Assembly (NCBI GenBank): GCA_963823275.1
Contig: CAWGKW010000001.1
Location: 744,001 to 808,000 of the forward strand
From: RHKX01 sp963823275
GTDB lineage: Bacteria > Actinomycetota > Thermoleophilia > Solirubrobacterales > 70-9
Direction of reading: 5' to 3'
DNA: 64,000 nucleotides
The notes beneath the pieces were generated by a model, which ran no database searches, had not been told where the DNA came from, and saw only the letters and a program-made list of their open reading frames with translations. Shown here piece by piece: positions 17,523 to 26,574 of the stretch (positions are counted from its first letter, which is position 1; every line of letters starts with the position of its first letter). The translations under genes and the position numbers were made by a program.

Positions 17523-17795
17523 AATCCCACACACTTCGAGTCGGTGCTGGCGGCCGGCGAGCCGTGGCTGAAGCGGGTGCAGGGCCTGCGCGCCAACGCC
17601 TCACGGATGAGTCACGCCGAGCTGGACGAGGCAACGGAGCTCGACGCCGGCGATCCTGAGGATCTCGCAGCACGCTACGCATCTCTGCGCGAGCAGATGC
17701 CGAGCCTGAACGTGCTCGGTGGCTGCTGCGGAACCGACCATCGACACGTCGCCCAGATTTGCTCCGCCGTCAAGGAAAAACCGGCCGCCTCGTAA
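17523..17795 (+). pseudogene. C-terminal fragment of a homocysteine S-methyltransferase
   Basis: A different plus frame from about 17523 reads GLRANASRMSHAELDEATEL, DAGDPEDLA and LNVLGGCCGTDHRHVAQICS to a stop at 17795. GGCCGT is the zinc-binding motif of the family. The N-terminal two thirds, including the first zinc Cys, are missing. It is joined directly to the amine-oxidase fragment, so the region is a patchwork of three truncated gene ends. Confidence 0.7.
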
Positions 17796-17928
17796 TCCGG
17801 CTCAGTCCCGGATTCCTCTGGCTCAGCTCTGGTGTCCGGAGATCGTGACCACTCGAGCTTTCGCCCAACAAGCACATCCCCGGCCATAGCGATCAAGCGA
17901 AGAACACGGCCTCGCTAGAGTCCGCGTC

Positions 17929-18849
17929 ATGAAGAGGCAGACCGCCGCAGCCGCGGCTGACGACACGGCGGCGCGGAGTCTCGCCAGCTGGAGTGAGGAA
18001 GGCCGGGACGAGATGCGGGCGTTCTACGCCTTCGCGCAGCTCGACTACGAGCTGCTGGCCGGAGTCGCGGACTGGGGCTCGGCCTTGGGGCGTGCGCATG
18101 GGCGCCGCGGCGACTCGGAGCCGCTGAGGCTGCTCGACGTCGCATGCGGATCGGGCCGGTTTCCCTCAACGCTGCTCGGGCGCGGCGACCTCTCACCGCT
18201 CGATGGTCCCGGCGTGGCATACGACCTGCTCGACCCGTCACCCTTCTCGCTGGCGGAGGCGGCAGACCACCTGCGCGCGCCGCTGGCGCCGGCGGCGCGC
18301 TTCGAGACGACCCTTGAAGACCTCGATCCCGCAGCAGGGCCCTGGGATGTCGTCTGGGCGACGCACGCGCTCTACGCCCTGCGGCCCGAGGCCCTGGGCG
18401 CGGCGGCGGAGCGGTTCGTCTCTGGGCTGGCGCCCGCGGGCCTGGGCTTCATGGCCCAGGGCGCCCGGGACGGTCACTACCTGACCGTCTACCGGGCCTT
18501 CCTCGACGGGGTGCACGGCGGCGCCGGGACGCCGTATCTCAGCGGCGAGGTGGTCGCGAGCGCCCTGCGGGCCGCGGCCGAGCCGCTCGGCTGGAACGCC
18601 TCTGAGCGCACGCTGACCTACGAGCACATCGTCGGCTACGACGAGACCGAACTGCTCGAGGGCTACCTGCGCCGATGCCTCTTCGACGACGGTCTGACGC
18701 TGGCCGACATGCTCGTTGCGCCCGTGCTCGGGCCCTACCTTTCCGGGTGTCGCGACGATGACGCCGGCGCCTATCGCTTCAGTCAGTCCGTGGTCTGTCT
18801 GGCCTTGACCCCCCGAGGAGAGGACTTTCCGTGGACAGCCGCATCCTGA
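17929..18849 (+). CDS. Class I SAM-dependent methyltransferase
   Basis: 306 aa, ATG start. Motif I, LLDVACGSGRFPS (about 68-80), is the SAM-binding loop, followed by YDLLDPS as acidic motif II region and DVVWATHALYAL as motif IV region. The C-terminal half (ARDGHYLTVYRAFLDG and beyond) is long and may form a substrate lid. It overlaps the next gene by 19 bases, and a third gene overlaps that one by 3, so the three are translated together. With a PhyH dioxygenase between two methyltransferases, the set looks like a small tailoring pathway. The substrate is unknown. Confidence 0.78.
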   Translation: MKRQTAAAAADDTAARSLASWSEEGRDEMRAFYAFAQLDYELLAGVADWGSALGRAHGRRGDSEPLRLLDVACGSGRFPSTLLGRGDLSPLDGPGVAYDLLDPSPFSLAEAADHLRAPLAPAARFETTLEDLDPAAGPWDVVWATHALYALRPEALGAAAERFVSGLAPAGLGFMAQGARDGHYLTVYRAFLDGVHGGAGTPYLSGEVVASALRAAAEPLGWNASERTLTYEHIVGYDETELLEGYLRRCLFDDGLTLADMLVAPVLGPYLSGCRDDDAGAYRFSQSVVCLALTPRGEDFPWTAAS

Positions 18850-19799
18850 GCGCCGAGCACGCGCGAGAGTCCGGCGTCGCCAGGCCCTGGGAGCAGAGCA
18901 ACGAGGACTGGTGGGACTGGTACCTGTCGCTTGCAGATGCATCCGAGGAAGGGCCGACGGAACTCACCGAGCTGTCTCCGCCCGAGCCCGTTGCGGCACC
19001 ATCCTCCAACGAGCTGCGAGCCGAACTGGCCGAGGCATACCCGCTGAGCGATGCTGCGCGCGAGCGCTTCGCCGCGGAAGGGTTCGTGAAGCTCCCGGGC
19101 GTGGTGTCCCCGGGCGCGCTGGCCGCCGCGCGGGCCGAGGTGGCCCGCCTGGCGGCCACCGGCGATGGCCCGGGGCGCTCGGGCTTTCTGAGCATGGACC
19201 TGATGTGGCAGGAGGGTTCGGAAGTGCTCGAGGCGTTTGCGCTCTCTCCGCGACTCGGGCGCCTGGCGGCGGAGCTGCTCGAGGTCGCCAACGTGCGGCT
19301 CTACCACGACAACGTGCTGGCCAAGGAACCCGGTTGCGGTCGCACGCCGTGGCACTTCGACGCGCACCACTTTCCGATCGCCTCGCGCGAAATCGTCACG
19401 AGCTGGCTGCCGCTGCAGGCGATTCCGCCGGCGATGGGACCGCTTGCCTTTGCCGCCGACGCCGAGGCGTGGCGGCTGGCCGAGGACACGGACTTCTCCG
19501 CGACCGACTCCTCCTACGACCGCGGCGTTGCGGAGAGCTTTCGTGCTGCCGGGGTGCCGATAGACGACACGCCTTACGCGCTGGGGGAGATCAGCTTCCA
19601 TCATTCATGGTGCTTTCACTGCGCGCGGGCCAATACGACGACCCAACCGCGGACGGTACTCGCCTCGACCTACTTTGCAGACGGGGCGCGGGTCGTCGAC
19701 GAGCCGACGATGGTCTCGGGCGACTGGCAGCGGTTCATGCCGGGCGCCGGCCCCGGCTCGGTCATCGACACGCGCCTCAACCCGGTCGTCTCGCGTTGA
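18831..19799 (+). CDS. Phytanoyl-CoA dioxygenase (PhyH) family Fe(II)/2OG oxygenase
   Basis: 322 aa from a GTG start inside the end of the preceding methyltransferase. FVKLPGVVSPGAL (about 85-97) is the usual PhyH opening. The iron site is visible as H175-x-D177 in WHFDAHH with the distal His most likely His263 (CFHCARANTT), and Arg274 is a candidate for binding 2-oxoglutarate. Residues 1-60 are an acidic, Trp-rich extension not usual in the family. The enzyme should hydroxylate a small organic molecule with O2 and 2-oxoglutarate. The flanking methyltransferases suggest the product or precursor is methylated. Confidence 0.85.
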   Translation: MDSRILSAEHARESGVARPWEQSNEDWWDWYLSLADASEEGPTELTELSPPEPVAAPSSNELRAELAEAYPLSDAARERFAAEGFVKLPGVVSPGALAAARAEVARLAATGDGPGRSGFLSMDLMWQEGSEVLEAFALSPRLGRLAAELLEVANVRLYHDNVLAKEPGCGRTPWHFDAHHFPIASREIVTSWLPLQAIPPAMGPLAFAADAEAWRLAEDTDFSATDSSYDRGVAESFRAAGVPIDDTPYALGEISFHHSWCFHCARANTTTQPRTVLASTYFADGARVVDEPTMVSGDWQRFMPGAGPGSVIDTRLNPVVSR

Positions 19800-20431
19800 C
19801 CGGTGCATCGGCGGCGCCCGGCGGCTTGGAGTACTGGACGCGACGCACCAGGGAGCTCGGCGCGCGCGCAGTGGTCAATTTCGACCACCCCGCCGACCGT
19901 GACCTTGAGGCGCTGACGGCAGAGCACCGCCGCGCTCTGCTCCCCGCGCTGGCGGCACTGCTGGACGGGACCGAGCGCGTGGTGTGTGACCTCGGCTGCG
20001 GGGCCGGCCGCTTCACCGCGGACTTCGCGGCACTGATCGGCGGGCGGGCGATCGGGGTCGAGCCCGTCGCTGCGCTGCGGGCGCTCGCCTCCCCGGCTCG
20101 CGGGGTTTCCTACCGGGGGCTGCGGCGAGACGGGCGCCTGCCGCTGCGCGACGGTGAGGCCGACGTGGTCGTCACCGTGACGGTGCTCGGCGGGCTCGTC
20201 GCAGAGGGCGAGTTGGCTGAGACCGCGGCGGAGGTGCGGCGGGTGCTCCGGCCCGGCGGGCTCGTATACCTGGCCGAGTCGGTGTCCGGATCGTCGCAGC
20301 ACGAGCATTGGGCGGCGCGGACGGTGGCCGCCTACCGCTCGGCGTTCCCGTGGGCCGATCTGGTCGAGGTCGCGCAGTTCGACGACGCCGGCGACCCGAT
20401 CTCCGTCTTGGCGGGACGAGCGAGAGCCTGA
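19796..20431 (+). CDS. Class I SAM-dependent methyltransferase
   Basis: 211 aa. It starts at a TTG that overlaps the PhyH stop codon (TTGA), a typical coupled start. Motif I is VVCDLGCGAGRFT (62-74). Later motifs are DGEADVVVTVTVLGGL and VRRVLRPGGLVYLAES, the common small-molecule methyltransferase pattern. The sequence after Leu1 (EYWTRRTRELGARAVVNF) resembles arsenite or UbiE-like methyltransferase starts, but no Cys triad for arsenic is present. The last gene of the three-gene cassette. Confidence 0.75.
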   Translation: MTGASAAPGGLEYWTRRTRELGARAVVNFDHPADRDLEALTAEHRRALLPALAALLDGTERVVCDLGCGAGRFTADFAALIGGRAIGVEPVAALRALASPARGVSYRGLRRDGRLPLRDGEADVVVTVTVLGGLVAEGELAETAAEVRRVLRPGGLVYLAESVSGSSQHEHWAARTVAAYRSAFPWADLVEVAQFDDAGDPISVLAGRARA

Positions 20432-20623
20432 TCAGCGGGCTCCATGCTGGCCACGTTCGAGGCCCGCCACGCCTGGGGCAGGAGGGACCTTCGATCGCCT
20501 CCATCTGCGCTCGATTCCCATGCGCGCTCGGGCGACCGCCTTCTGAGCGATGGCGCGGTGCCGGAGCAGCAACAATCTCGCTCACCCACAGATCGCCGCC
20601 CCTCAAGCCCACGGAGAAGAGTC

Positions 20624-21361
20624 ATGAACGTCCTGGTCGTCTACGCACATCACAACCCGGATTCGTTTTCCCACGCGATTCTGGAGAACGTCACGCGGGG
20701 ACTCGACGAGAGCCCGCATGACTACAAGGTCAGCGATCTGTACGCGGTCGGCTTTGACCCGGTCTTCAGGGCGCAGGACGGTGCCCAGTTCCTGCACGAG
20801 TCGGTCCCCGACCACTTGATCGAGAACGCGAACCTTCGCGAGTTGGTGCTGCGGATGGCCGGCGGGCCGATCCGTCGCTTCATGGCACGGCGGTGGCTGA
20901 GCGACAAGGGGACCCGCGAGATCGCCCAGGCGCTCCACGAGCAGGTGCCCGACGACGTGCGCGAGCAGCAGGCGCTCGTCGCCGAAGCGGACGGCCTGAT
21001 CTTCGTCGCGCCGGTGTATTGGATGGGGTTCCCGGCGATCCTCAAGGGCTGGTTCGAGCGGGTCTTCGCCTACGGGTTCGCCTACACCCTCACCCCCGAG
21101 GGCTGGCAGGGCGACCTGCAGGGACGGGTGCCGCTGCTCTCCCAGCAAAGAGCGCTGATTCTCACGCCGACGTTCTTCACCCAGGAGGAGTACGACAAGG
21201 GCTGGCGCGACGCGATGGATACCGTCATCAGCTCATGGGGCCTGCGGATGGCCGGGGTCAAGGAGACCAGGCATGTCTACTTCTACGCCGTGGTCGAGGC
21301 CGGCGACGAGCAGCGCCGCGCCTACCTGGAGGAGGCCTACCGGTCGGGTCGCGACTTCTAG
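20624..21361 (+). CDS. Flavodoxin-fold NAD(P)H:quinone oxidoreductase
   Basis: 245 aa from the ATG at 20624, with GGAGAAGAG a few bases upstream; an open frame extends upstream but looks non-coding. MNVLVVYAHHNPDSFSHAIL is the FMN/FAD phosphate-loop start of the NQO1/KefF/MdaB family, and ADGLIFVAPVYWMGFPAILK with GWFERVFAYGFAY is the conserved flavin-contact region. These enzymes reduce quinones with two electrons using NAD(P)H. It faces the same way as the methyltransferase cassette but a 190-bp gap separates them. Confidence 0.85.
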   Translation: MNVLVVYAHHNPDSFSHAILENVTRGLDESPHDYKVSDLYAVGFDPVFRAQDGAQFLHESVPDHLIENANLRELVLRMAGGPIRRFMARRWLSDKGTREIAQALHEQVPDDVREQQALVAEADGLIFVAPVYWMGFPAILKGWFERVFAYGFAYTLTPEGWQGDLQGRVPLLSQQRALILTPTFFTQEEYDKGWRDAMDTVISSWGLRMAGVKETRHVYFYAVVEAGDEQRRAYLEEAYRSGRDF

Positions 21362-21467
21362 GGCTGTTGTAATTCGTCGAGTCGATAGCAGTCGGATGCC
21401 ATCCTGGATCGACCCCGTGCATCGGGGTTCTCCTACAACGGGCCGGCATTTCGTGCACAATGGTCCG

Positions 21468-23207
21468 ATGCGTCGCCTCCTGCCCGCGCTGCTCGTGCCG
21501 GTCCTTGCCGCACTCGTGCTCGCGGCTCCGGCGGCGGCCAAGCTTCCCGTGCTGAAGCCGGCGAGCTACCCGGGGATGACGACCTTCAACTGCCGCACCG
21601 ATGCGATCACGCTGCAGCCTGGGCAGAACCTGAACAAGTACACGCTGACCAAGGCCTGCCCGCACGCCGAGGCCGTCAACGGTCCGCTGGACGAGAGCGT
21701 CTTCGCCGCGGGCTCCGATGCCGAGGGCTTTCTCACGCGCTTCAAGCCGAGCATGGTCGAGTTGAAGCCGAGCGGCAGGCTCGTCACGCCGGCCGTCTGG
21801 GACCTGCACCTGCACCACGTCGTCTGGGTTCCGCCCGGGGGAGGCCGGCTCGCAGCGGGCGAGGAGAAGACGATCGCGATGCTGCCGAAGGGCTACGGGA
21901 TCGGGCTGGACGCGACGGCCGATTGGGGCCTTCTCCACATGCTCCACAATCTCACCGCCAGCCCGGGGCGGCAGGTCTACCTGACTTGGCAGATCGACTG
22001 GGTCCCCCAGACGGAGCCCGAGCGGACCGACATCTCGAGGATCCATGGCGAGTTCCTCGACGTCGCCAACGGTGGCGCCTACCCGGTCTTCGACGCCGAG
22101 CGCGCCTTCGACGACGATGGCGACGGCGAGTTCACCTTCCCCGACGACGTCTCCACCGATCCCGGGGATCCGAGCAACGAGGAGCTCGCCAAGGTCAGTG
22201 GGCAGCGGCTTTGGACGGTCCCCTCGACCTACGCCGATGGGGTCACTCTGCTCACGGCCGGAGGCCACCTGCACCCGGGCGGCCTCCACGTCGACCTGCA
22301 GGTGGCGCGCGACGGACCTGACGCGGGAGCGATCGACGGCGACGACCCGGCTGAGGTCAAACGGCTCTTCCGCTCCGACGCGCGTTACTACGAGCCGGCG
22401 GGCGCGGTGAGCTGGGACGTCGCGATGACCGTCGCTCGGCGTGGCTGGAGGGTTCATCTCGAGCCCGGCGACACCGTCTCGATCAACGCCACCTACGACG
22501 TCAGCCGGGCCTCGTGGTACGAGGGGATGGGGATCCTCTCGCTCGGCTGGACCCCGAACGCCGACCCGAACGCCAGGGATCCGTTCGAGGATGCGGCGGA
22601 GGTGCGCGCCATGTACAAGGAGGGTGGCGCGCTCACCCACCGTCGATTGCCGGAGAACGCCGACACTCACGCTCGCCAAGACCTGAAGCTCCCCGACCCG
22701 CGCAAGCTGCCCTCCGGCGGCGCGGCACCCGCCGCGGGCGTCGATATCGACGGCTTTCTCTACGAGACCGGCGGCTTCTCGGCGGTGCGCGGCTTCCCCG
22801 CCGATGTCATGCGCCCGCCGGTCATCGGGCCGGGTGGGACCCTGACCTTCACCAACAGGGACGCCCTCTTCGGTCAGCCGGAGGACGAGCAGGCGTGGCA
22901 CACGATCACCGCCTGTCGCGCTCCGTGCAACAAGGGACCGGGGATCGGCTATCCGCTTGCGAACGGCCCGGTGGAGTTCGACTCCGGGCAACTCGGTTTC
23001 GGCACCGGCCTCAACGGCAACGTCACGATCGGCTCCAACAGCTACACGACGCCGCCCTTGAAGAACCTCGCCCGAGGGCGAGGGGGCACGGGTAGCAAGC
23101 GCGGGACGACCTACACGTACTTCTGTCGCCTGCATCCCTATATGCGGGGCTCCTTCCGCGTTCGCGGGGCCCAGGCCCGCGGGCCCGAGGGCCGCTCGGG
23201 TACGTGA
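21468..23207 (+). CDS. Secreted PHM-like / amicyanin-type cupredoxin protein, copy 2
   Basis: 579 aa from the ATG at 21468, which opens a clear signal peptide (to about residue 24). It aligns with copy 1 without gaps through almost its whole length. Ligand-type residues occupy the same positions: HLHH 114-117, His160, DDDGDGEF loop at 215, GGHLHPGG with His267/269, and YEGMGI with Met354. The cupredoxin loop is YFCRLHPYMRG with Cys553, His556, Met559. The copy-1 tail PLNRE is replaced by a longer tail. A CACAAT box lies 7 bases before the ATG, suggesting another near-leaderless start. Downstream lie a Met-rich membrane protein, a DUF305 lipoprotein and a SHOCT protein, families often found with copper genes. 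That supports copper biology. Confidence 0.82.
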   Translation: MRRLLPALLVPVLAALVLAAPAAAKLPVLKPASYPGMTTFNCRTDAITLQPGQNLNKYTLTKACPHAEAVNGPLDESVFAAGSDAEGFLTRFKPSMVELKPSGRLVTPAVWDLHLHHVVWVPPGGGRLAAGEEKTIAMLPKGYGIGLDATADWGLLHMLHNLTASPGRQVYLTWQIDWVPQTEPERTDISRIHGEFLDVANGGAYPVFDAERAFDDDGDGEFTFPDDVSTDPGDPSNEELAKVSGQRLWTVPSTYADGVTLLTAGGHLHPGGLHVDLQVARDGPDAGAIDGDDPAEVKRLFRSDARYYEPAGAVSWDVAMTVARRGWRVHLEPGDTVSINATYDVSRASWYEGMGILSLGWTPNADPNARDPFEDAAEVRAMYKEGGALTHRRLPENADTHARQDLKLPDPRKLPSGGAAPAAGVDIDGFLYETGGFSAVRGFPADVMRPPVIGPGGTLTFTNRDALFGQPEDEQAWHTITACRAPCNKGPGIGYPLANGPVEFDSGQLGFGTGLNGNVTIGSNSYTTPPLKNLARGRGGTGSKRGTTYTYFCRLHPYMRGSFRVRGAQARGPEGRSGT

Positions 23208-23454
23208 TCGCGTAGGCTCCGATGCGGGATGGCCTGCCCGCGCTCAGCCCTCCGCTGCGACCGTCGTAGCGGGAGACGAGTCGACTGATACCGCGACGAG
23301 TATCAATCAGATCGCGGTTCCGACCCCTCCGCCGTCGGCGATGGTCATGCGGCAGACGGGGTCGATGTCGCGGAGGCCGCGATGAGCGCCGCGACGCGAT
23401 GCTCCAATCCGCCCATGGGACCAATGCAGCCGTCCCCTAGCATCACAAGTACCC

Positions 23455-23820
23455 GTGATCCGGATTCGCACAGCCCTGAGCGCCCGCCGTCACTCGCTCG
23501 CCGTCTTCGCCGCGATCGTCGCACTCGGCGCTGCCGTAGCCCTGGCCCATGGTGCTCCGACCCAGGAACACATGGGCGGGATGGCCGGCATGGACGACTA
23601 TCAGGCCGGTCAGTCGGCGGTGGTCACGATGTGCATGGCGATCGTCGAGGTTGGCAGCGTGGGCGCCGTCCTTCTCGGCGGCTGGCTCCTCCTAAGACGC
23701 CGCCTTGCCGATTCCCAGCGAGATCTCGGGGCCCCCTTCCGGTGGAGCTCGACCCGGCCCCGGCTGTCCGTGCCAAGAGCGCGGGCCGGGTCTTCGCTGC
23801 TTCAGGTCTACCGGCTCTGA
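23455..23820 (+). CDS. Small Met/His-rich membrane protein
   Basis: 121 aa, GTG start. One signal-like helix (about 13-31) is followed by HGAPTQEHMGGMAGMDDYQA and a second helix (about 56-78, MAIVEVGSVGAVLLGGWLLL). The outside loop has a dense His/Met cluster of the kind that binds Cu(I). It sits between the second multi-copper gene and the DUF305 gene. I do not recognise a named family. The basic tail after residue 80 lies in the cytoplasm by this topology. Confidence 0.55.
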   Translation: MIRIRTALSARRHSLAVFAAIVALGAAVALAHGAPTQEHMGGMAGMDDYQAGQSAVVTMCMAIVEVGSVGAVLLGGWLLLRRRLADSQRDLGAPFRWSSTRPRLSVPRARAGSSLLQVYRL

Positions 23821-23901
23821 GTTCGACTCCGGCAGCGCTCAGCGCCGTCACGGATTAGTCACGGGCGCGTCCGCGTCCAGAGACCGAAACGGAGTTGAAG
23901 T

Positions 23902-24544
23902 ATGTCCAGGAAGCAAATCGCGGCCCTTGCCGCACTGATCATCGTCGCCACCGGCGCATTCACTGTAGCCGGCTGCGGCGGCGATGACGAGACCACGAGC
24001 AGTCAGGCCGAGTCGACCGACGGGGCTTTCATCACCGAGATGATTCCCCATCACGAGTCGGCGATCGAGATGGCCAGGATTGCTCAGCAGAGGGCTGAGC
24101 ATCCGCAGATCAAGCAACTGGCGGACGACATCGTCGCCGCGCAGGATGCCGAGATCGCCGACATGAATGACATGCATCAGCGGATGTTCGGCGAGCCGGC
24201 TATGGGTGCCGACCACGGCAGCCTCGGGCTCGACGATCACATGAAGGGAATGTCGGCGAACATGGCCTCTCTGGAGACGGCCAAGCCGTTCGACGAGGCG
24301 TTCATCGACGAGATGGTCCCCCACCATCAGGGAGCTATCCGTATGGCCCAGGTCGAACTGGCCGAGGGACAGGACCAGGAGACCAGGGACCTGGCTCAGT
24401 CGGTCATCGATGCTCAGTCACAGGAGATCGAGCAGATGCAATCAGTGGCGAGAGCAGTGGTACGGCTCGCCGTCGCCGGCCGGGGGCGTGCCGATGATGC
24501 AAGACGGCGGGACGCCCTCCCACGGGGGCATGGACGGCTACTAG
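23902..24544 (+). CDS. DUF305 lipoprotein (frameshifted near the end)
   Basis: Lipoprotein signal with lipobox TVAGC (Cys25). Two DUF305 repeats are visible as EMIPHHESAIEMA and EMVPHHQGAIRMA, with Met/His-rich sequence between them (DMNDMHQRMFGEPAMGADH). DUF305 proteins are four-helix bundles often linked to copper resistance. An extra C near 24439 breaks the frame. Removing it gives EQMNQWREQWYGSPSPAGG and a His/Met-rich end, PSHGGMDGY, with stop at 24542-24544. The uncorrected frame runs on to 24603 as Arg-rich nonsense. The clean repair suggests a base-calling error or a recent mutation. Confidence 0.85.
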
Positions 24545-24554
24545 TTCCCGGAGG

Positions 24555-24590
24555 GGAGCCCGGTCCCTTTCGCCCGAGGGACCGGGCTCC
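24555..24590 (+). terminator. Strong intrinsic terminator after the DUF305 gene
   Basis: GGAGCCCGGTCCCT pairs perfectly with AGGGACCGGGCTCC across an 8-base loop, 11 bp after the corrected DUF305 stop. Its position supports 24544 as the true gene end. Confidence 0.8.
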
Positions 24591-24631
24591 TCCTGCGAGC
24601 TGAGCTGGATCTCAGACCGACTCGTCTCGGC

Positions 24632-24940
24632 TCAGCCGGCGTCGTCGGCGCCCCGTTTTTCAGCTTCGAGCAACACCGAACGGCGTTCCTGATACTCCTC
24701 AACCGAGACCAGGCCCTCGGCCAGTCGCCGGTCGAGAATCCGCAGCGGCCCCTCCGCCTCGCCGTCCCCGGCCTTTGCGCGGCTCGAGGCGCCGAACTCT
24801 CGAAACAGCCAAATTGCGGCGCCGATCACAAGCCCCCAGAAGATCACCATGCCGATCAGCATCACCGCTCCCCAGCCGCCGTCCCAGTCCATGTGGCCGT
24901 CGAAGTCGCCGAGTGGGAGCAGGAGAGCGAGGGAGGTCAT
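24632..24940 (-). CDS. SHOCT-domain membrane protein
   Basis: 102 aa. The N-terminus has a short outside segment DFDGHMDWDGGW, one or two membrane helices (about 22-47, AVMLIGMVIFWGLVIGAAIW), then a cytoplasmic SHOCT motif: PLRILDRRLAEGLVSVEEYQ (about 70-90). Such small proteins commonly neighbour copper and DUF305 genes in actinobacteria; SHOCT is thought to mediate oligomerisation. It converges on the DUF305 gene, with the terminator between them. Confidence 0.75.
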   Translation of the reverse strand: MTSLALLLPLGDFDGHMDWDGGWGAVMLIGMVIFWGLVIGAAIWLFREFGASSRAKAGDGEAEGPLRILDRRLAEGLVSVEEYQERRSVLLEAEKRGADDAG

Positions 24941-25037
24941 GGTCTATTGAGACTAGCTTCTTGGGGCGCCCGATCAACGTGCGGAAGCAGATCGACCCGG
25001 CCCGCATGCAAACGGCTGAATCGGGCATCCTGAACGG

Positions 25038-25724
25038 ATGGGAAGAGCCTGGGGCTTGGTTGGTGCAGCTGCGGCGGGAATTGCGTACGGGGCCGATCGC
25101 TGGACGCGGCGAAGCCGGGCCACCACCGATGAGTTGGGGGCGTCGCTACCGGGGGATGAGCTGGTCCCGAGTCCGATCTGGCAGGCCACGAGGGCGACGA
25201 CTATTCAGGCCCGACGAGAGGTGGTCTGGCCGTGGATCGTTCAAATGGGGTTTCCGACCCACCGCGCCGGCTGGTATACGCCGTTCTGGTTGGACCGCAT
25301 TCTTCTCGGGATCCGCGTTCGCAGCGCCGACCGAATAGTCCCGGAATTGCAGGACCTGGCGGTCGGCGACCGGATCCTCGACAGTGATGCCGGCAACTCC
25401 TACTTCACGGTCGCACAGCTCGAACCGCCGCACGCTCTCGTACTCCAGTCCCACACCCATCCGTTGCCCGTGTATCGCGACGTTAACTTCTCCTGGGCGT
25501 TCGTTCTGGAGGAGGCATTTCCGGGCACGCGGCTGCTGATGCGGGCCCGGATTACGTATACGCCCCTCGGACCGGTGCGGTTGACCCGCCTTGGCATCTC
25601 GACGGCATTCGGGATCGGTGACGTGATCCAGGCGGGCGGCATGCTGGCGGGGATCCGTCGAAGAGCCGGCCGCCAAGGTGGGTCGGGGGTGAGGGGCCGC
25701 GTCAGCGGATCTGCACGATGCTGA
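25038..25724 (+). CDS. SRPBCC-fold protein
   Basis: 228 aa. ATTIQARREVVWPWIVQMGF (about 52-71) is the START/polyketide-cyclase-type opening, and the protein continues with strand-rich sequence (VLQSHTHPLP, NFSWAFVLEEAFPGTRLLMR) and a long C-terminal helix around GIGDVIQAGGMLAGIRRRA. It probably binds a hydrophobic ligand. The last 18 residues are low in complexity and overlap the convergent gene by 23 bases. The original stop may have been lost. Confidence 0.65.
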   Translation: MGRAWGLVGAAAAGIAYGADRWTRRSRATTDELGASLPGDELVPSPIWQATRATTIQARREVVWPWIVQMGFPTHRAGWYTPFWLDRILLGIRVRSADRIVPELQDLAVGDRILDSDAGNSYFTVAQLEPPHALVLQSHTHPLPVYRDVNFSWAFVLEEAFPGTRLLMRARITYTPLGPVRLTRLGISTAFGIGDVIQAGGMLAGIRRRAGRQGGSGVRGRVSGSARC

Positions 25725-26358
25725 CCTCGAGGCGGTCGAGCTGCGAGTCCGCCGTGCAGTCGGCGTCGCCCCGGATTTCCGCGGTGATCGTGAGCGGCGC
25801 ACCCGGATCGATCAGCCCGTAGGGCCCGGCGGCGTCGCGGCCGAACCCCTGGACGAGCGTGGTCGAGTCCTCGCCACTCTCCGGGTCCACAAAGACGCGG
25901 GTCGGCTGGCCATCGAGGAGCAGGCGGACCGCGGGCTGGCAGGACTGGGCGGGATTCGTGGTTGCAATCGTGAACCGTCCCTCAGCCGCGAGGGCGGAGA
26001 CGTCGCCGGTGCGCGGCGTGAACGTCGTCATTCCGCTGAGCGGCAATGGCGAGGTGGTGTTCGTGTTGACGGCGCCCTGGGGCCCGGCCGTGGCCGAGCC
26101 GGTCACATCGGCGTCAAGCTTCGGGATGACCCCGGCGGCGATGTCGTCGGCCGTGATCGTGCCGTCCTTGACCTTAGGGCTCGTCACCGCCTTCTTGCCC
26201 AGGTCGGACCTCTTCACGGCGCCCGGCGCGATGTTCTTGCTGTCCACGGCGTTCTTGCCCAAGCGGACGGCGGCGTAGACAGTGCCGCCGCCGATCACGA
26301 GAACGAGCGCGAGCGTGGCGACGACATTCGCGTAGGTCAATCTCGAACGCAGGTCCAT
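25702..26358 (-). CDS. Secreted/anchored protein with 'KNA..S.NIA' repeats
   Basis: 218 aa from the ATG at 26358 with GGAGG 8-12 bases upstream. A single N-terminal helix (about 8-28, VVATLALVLVIGGGTVYAAV) is followed by short repeats: RLGKNAVDSKNIAPGAVKRS, DLGKKAVTSPKVKDGTITAD. The remainder is a beta-type domain. The same layout occurs in the gene at 55.5 kb. These repeats recall collagen-like or phage-tail-like beta-roll segments in Solirubrobacterales surface proteins. Function unknown. Confidence 0.6.
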   Translation of the reverse strand: MDLRSRLTYANVVATLALVLVIGGGTVYAAVRLGKNAVDSKNIAPGAVKRSDLGKKAVTSPKVKDGTITADDIAAGVIPKLDADVTGSATAGPQGAVNTNTTSPLPLSGMTTFTPRTGDVSALAAEGRFTIATTNPAQSCQPAVRLLLDGQPTRVFVDPESGEDSTTLVQGFGRDAAGPYGLIDPGAPLTITAEIRGDADCTADSQLDRLEVSIVQIR

Positions 26359-26574
26359 TGACAGCCTCCTCCAATAGCTTCGACCCATGCGCAACCCTAC
26401 TCTCCCCAGGCCGCAGTGGCCAGCGGGTATTCGTACGGCCGACTTGGCTGTAGGAGCGCCGGACACCGGCACGGGCGCAGCCGGCTGACCTCGCCCTTCG
26501 GGAACGTCGCAAATCACGGAGTTGCCGCCCTGGCCGCGCCGATACCCTGCCCCGACCGCAGCGAAAGGGAAGAA

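Noticed and set aside
23258..23300. A fifth copy of the dispersed repeat at GTCGTAGCGGGAGACGAG
   Set aside because: Only about 18 bases match and neither the second stem nor the terminator hairpin is present. It may be a decayed copy, but I do not count it.
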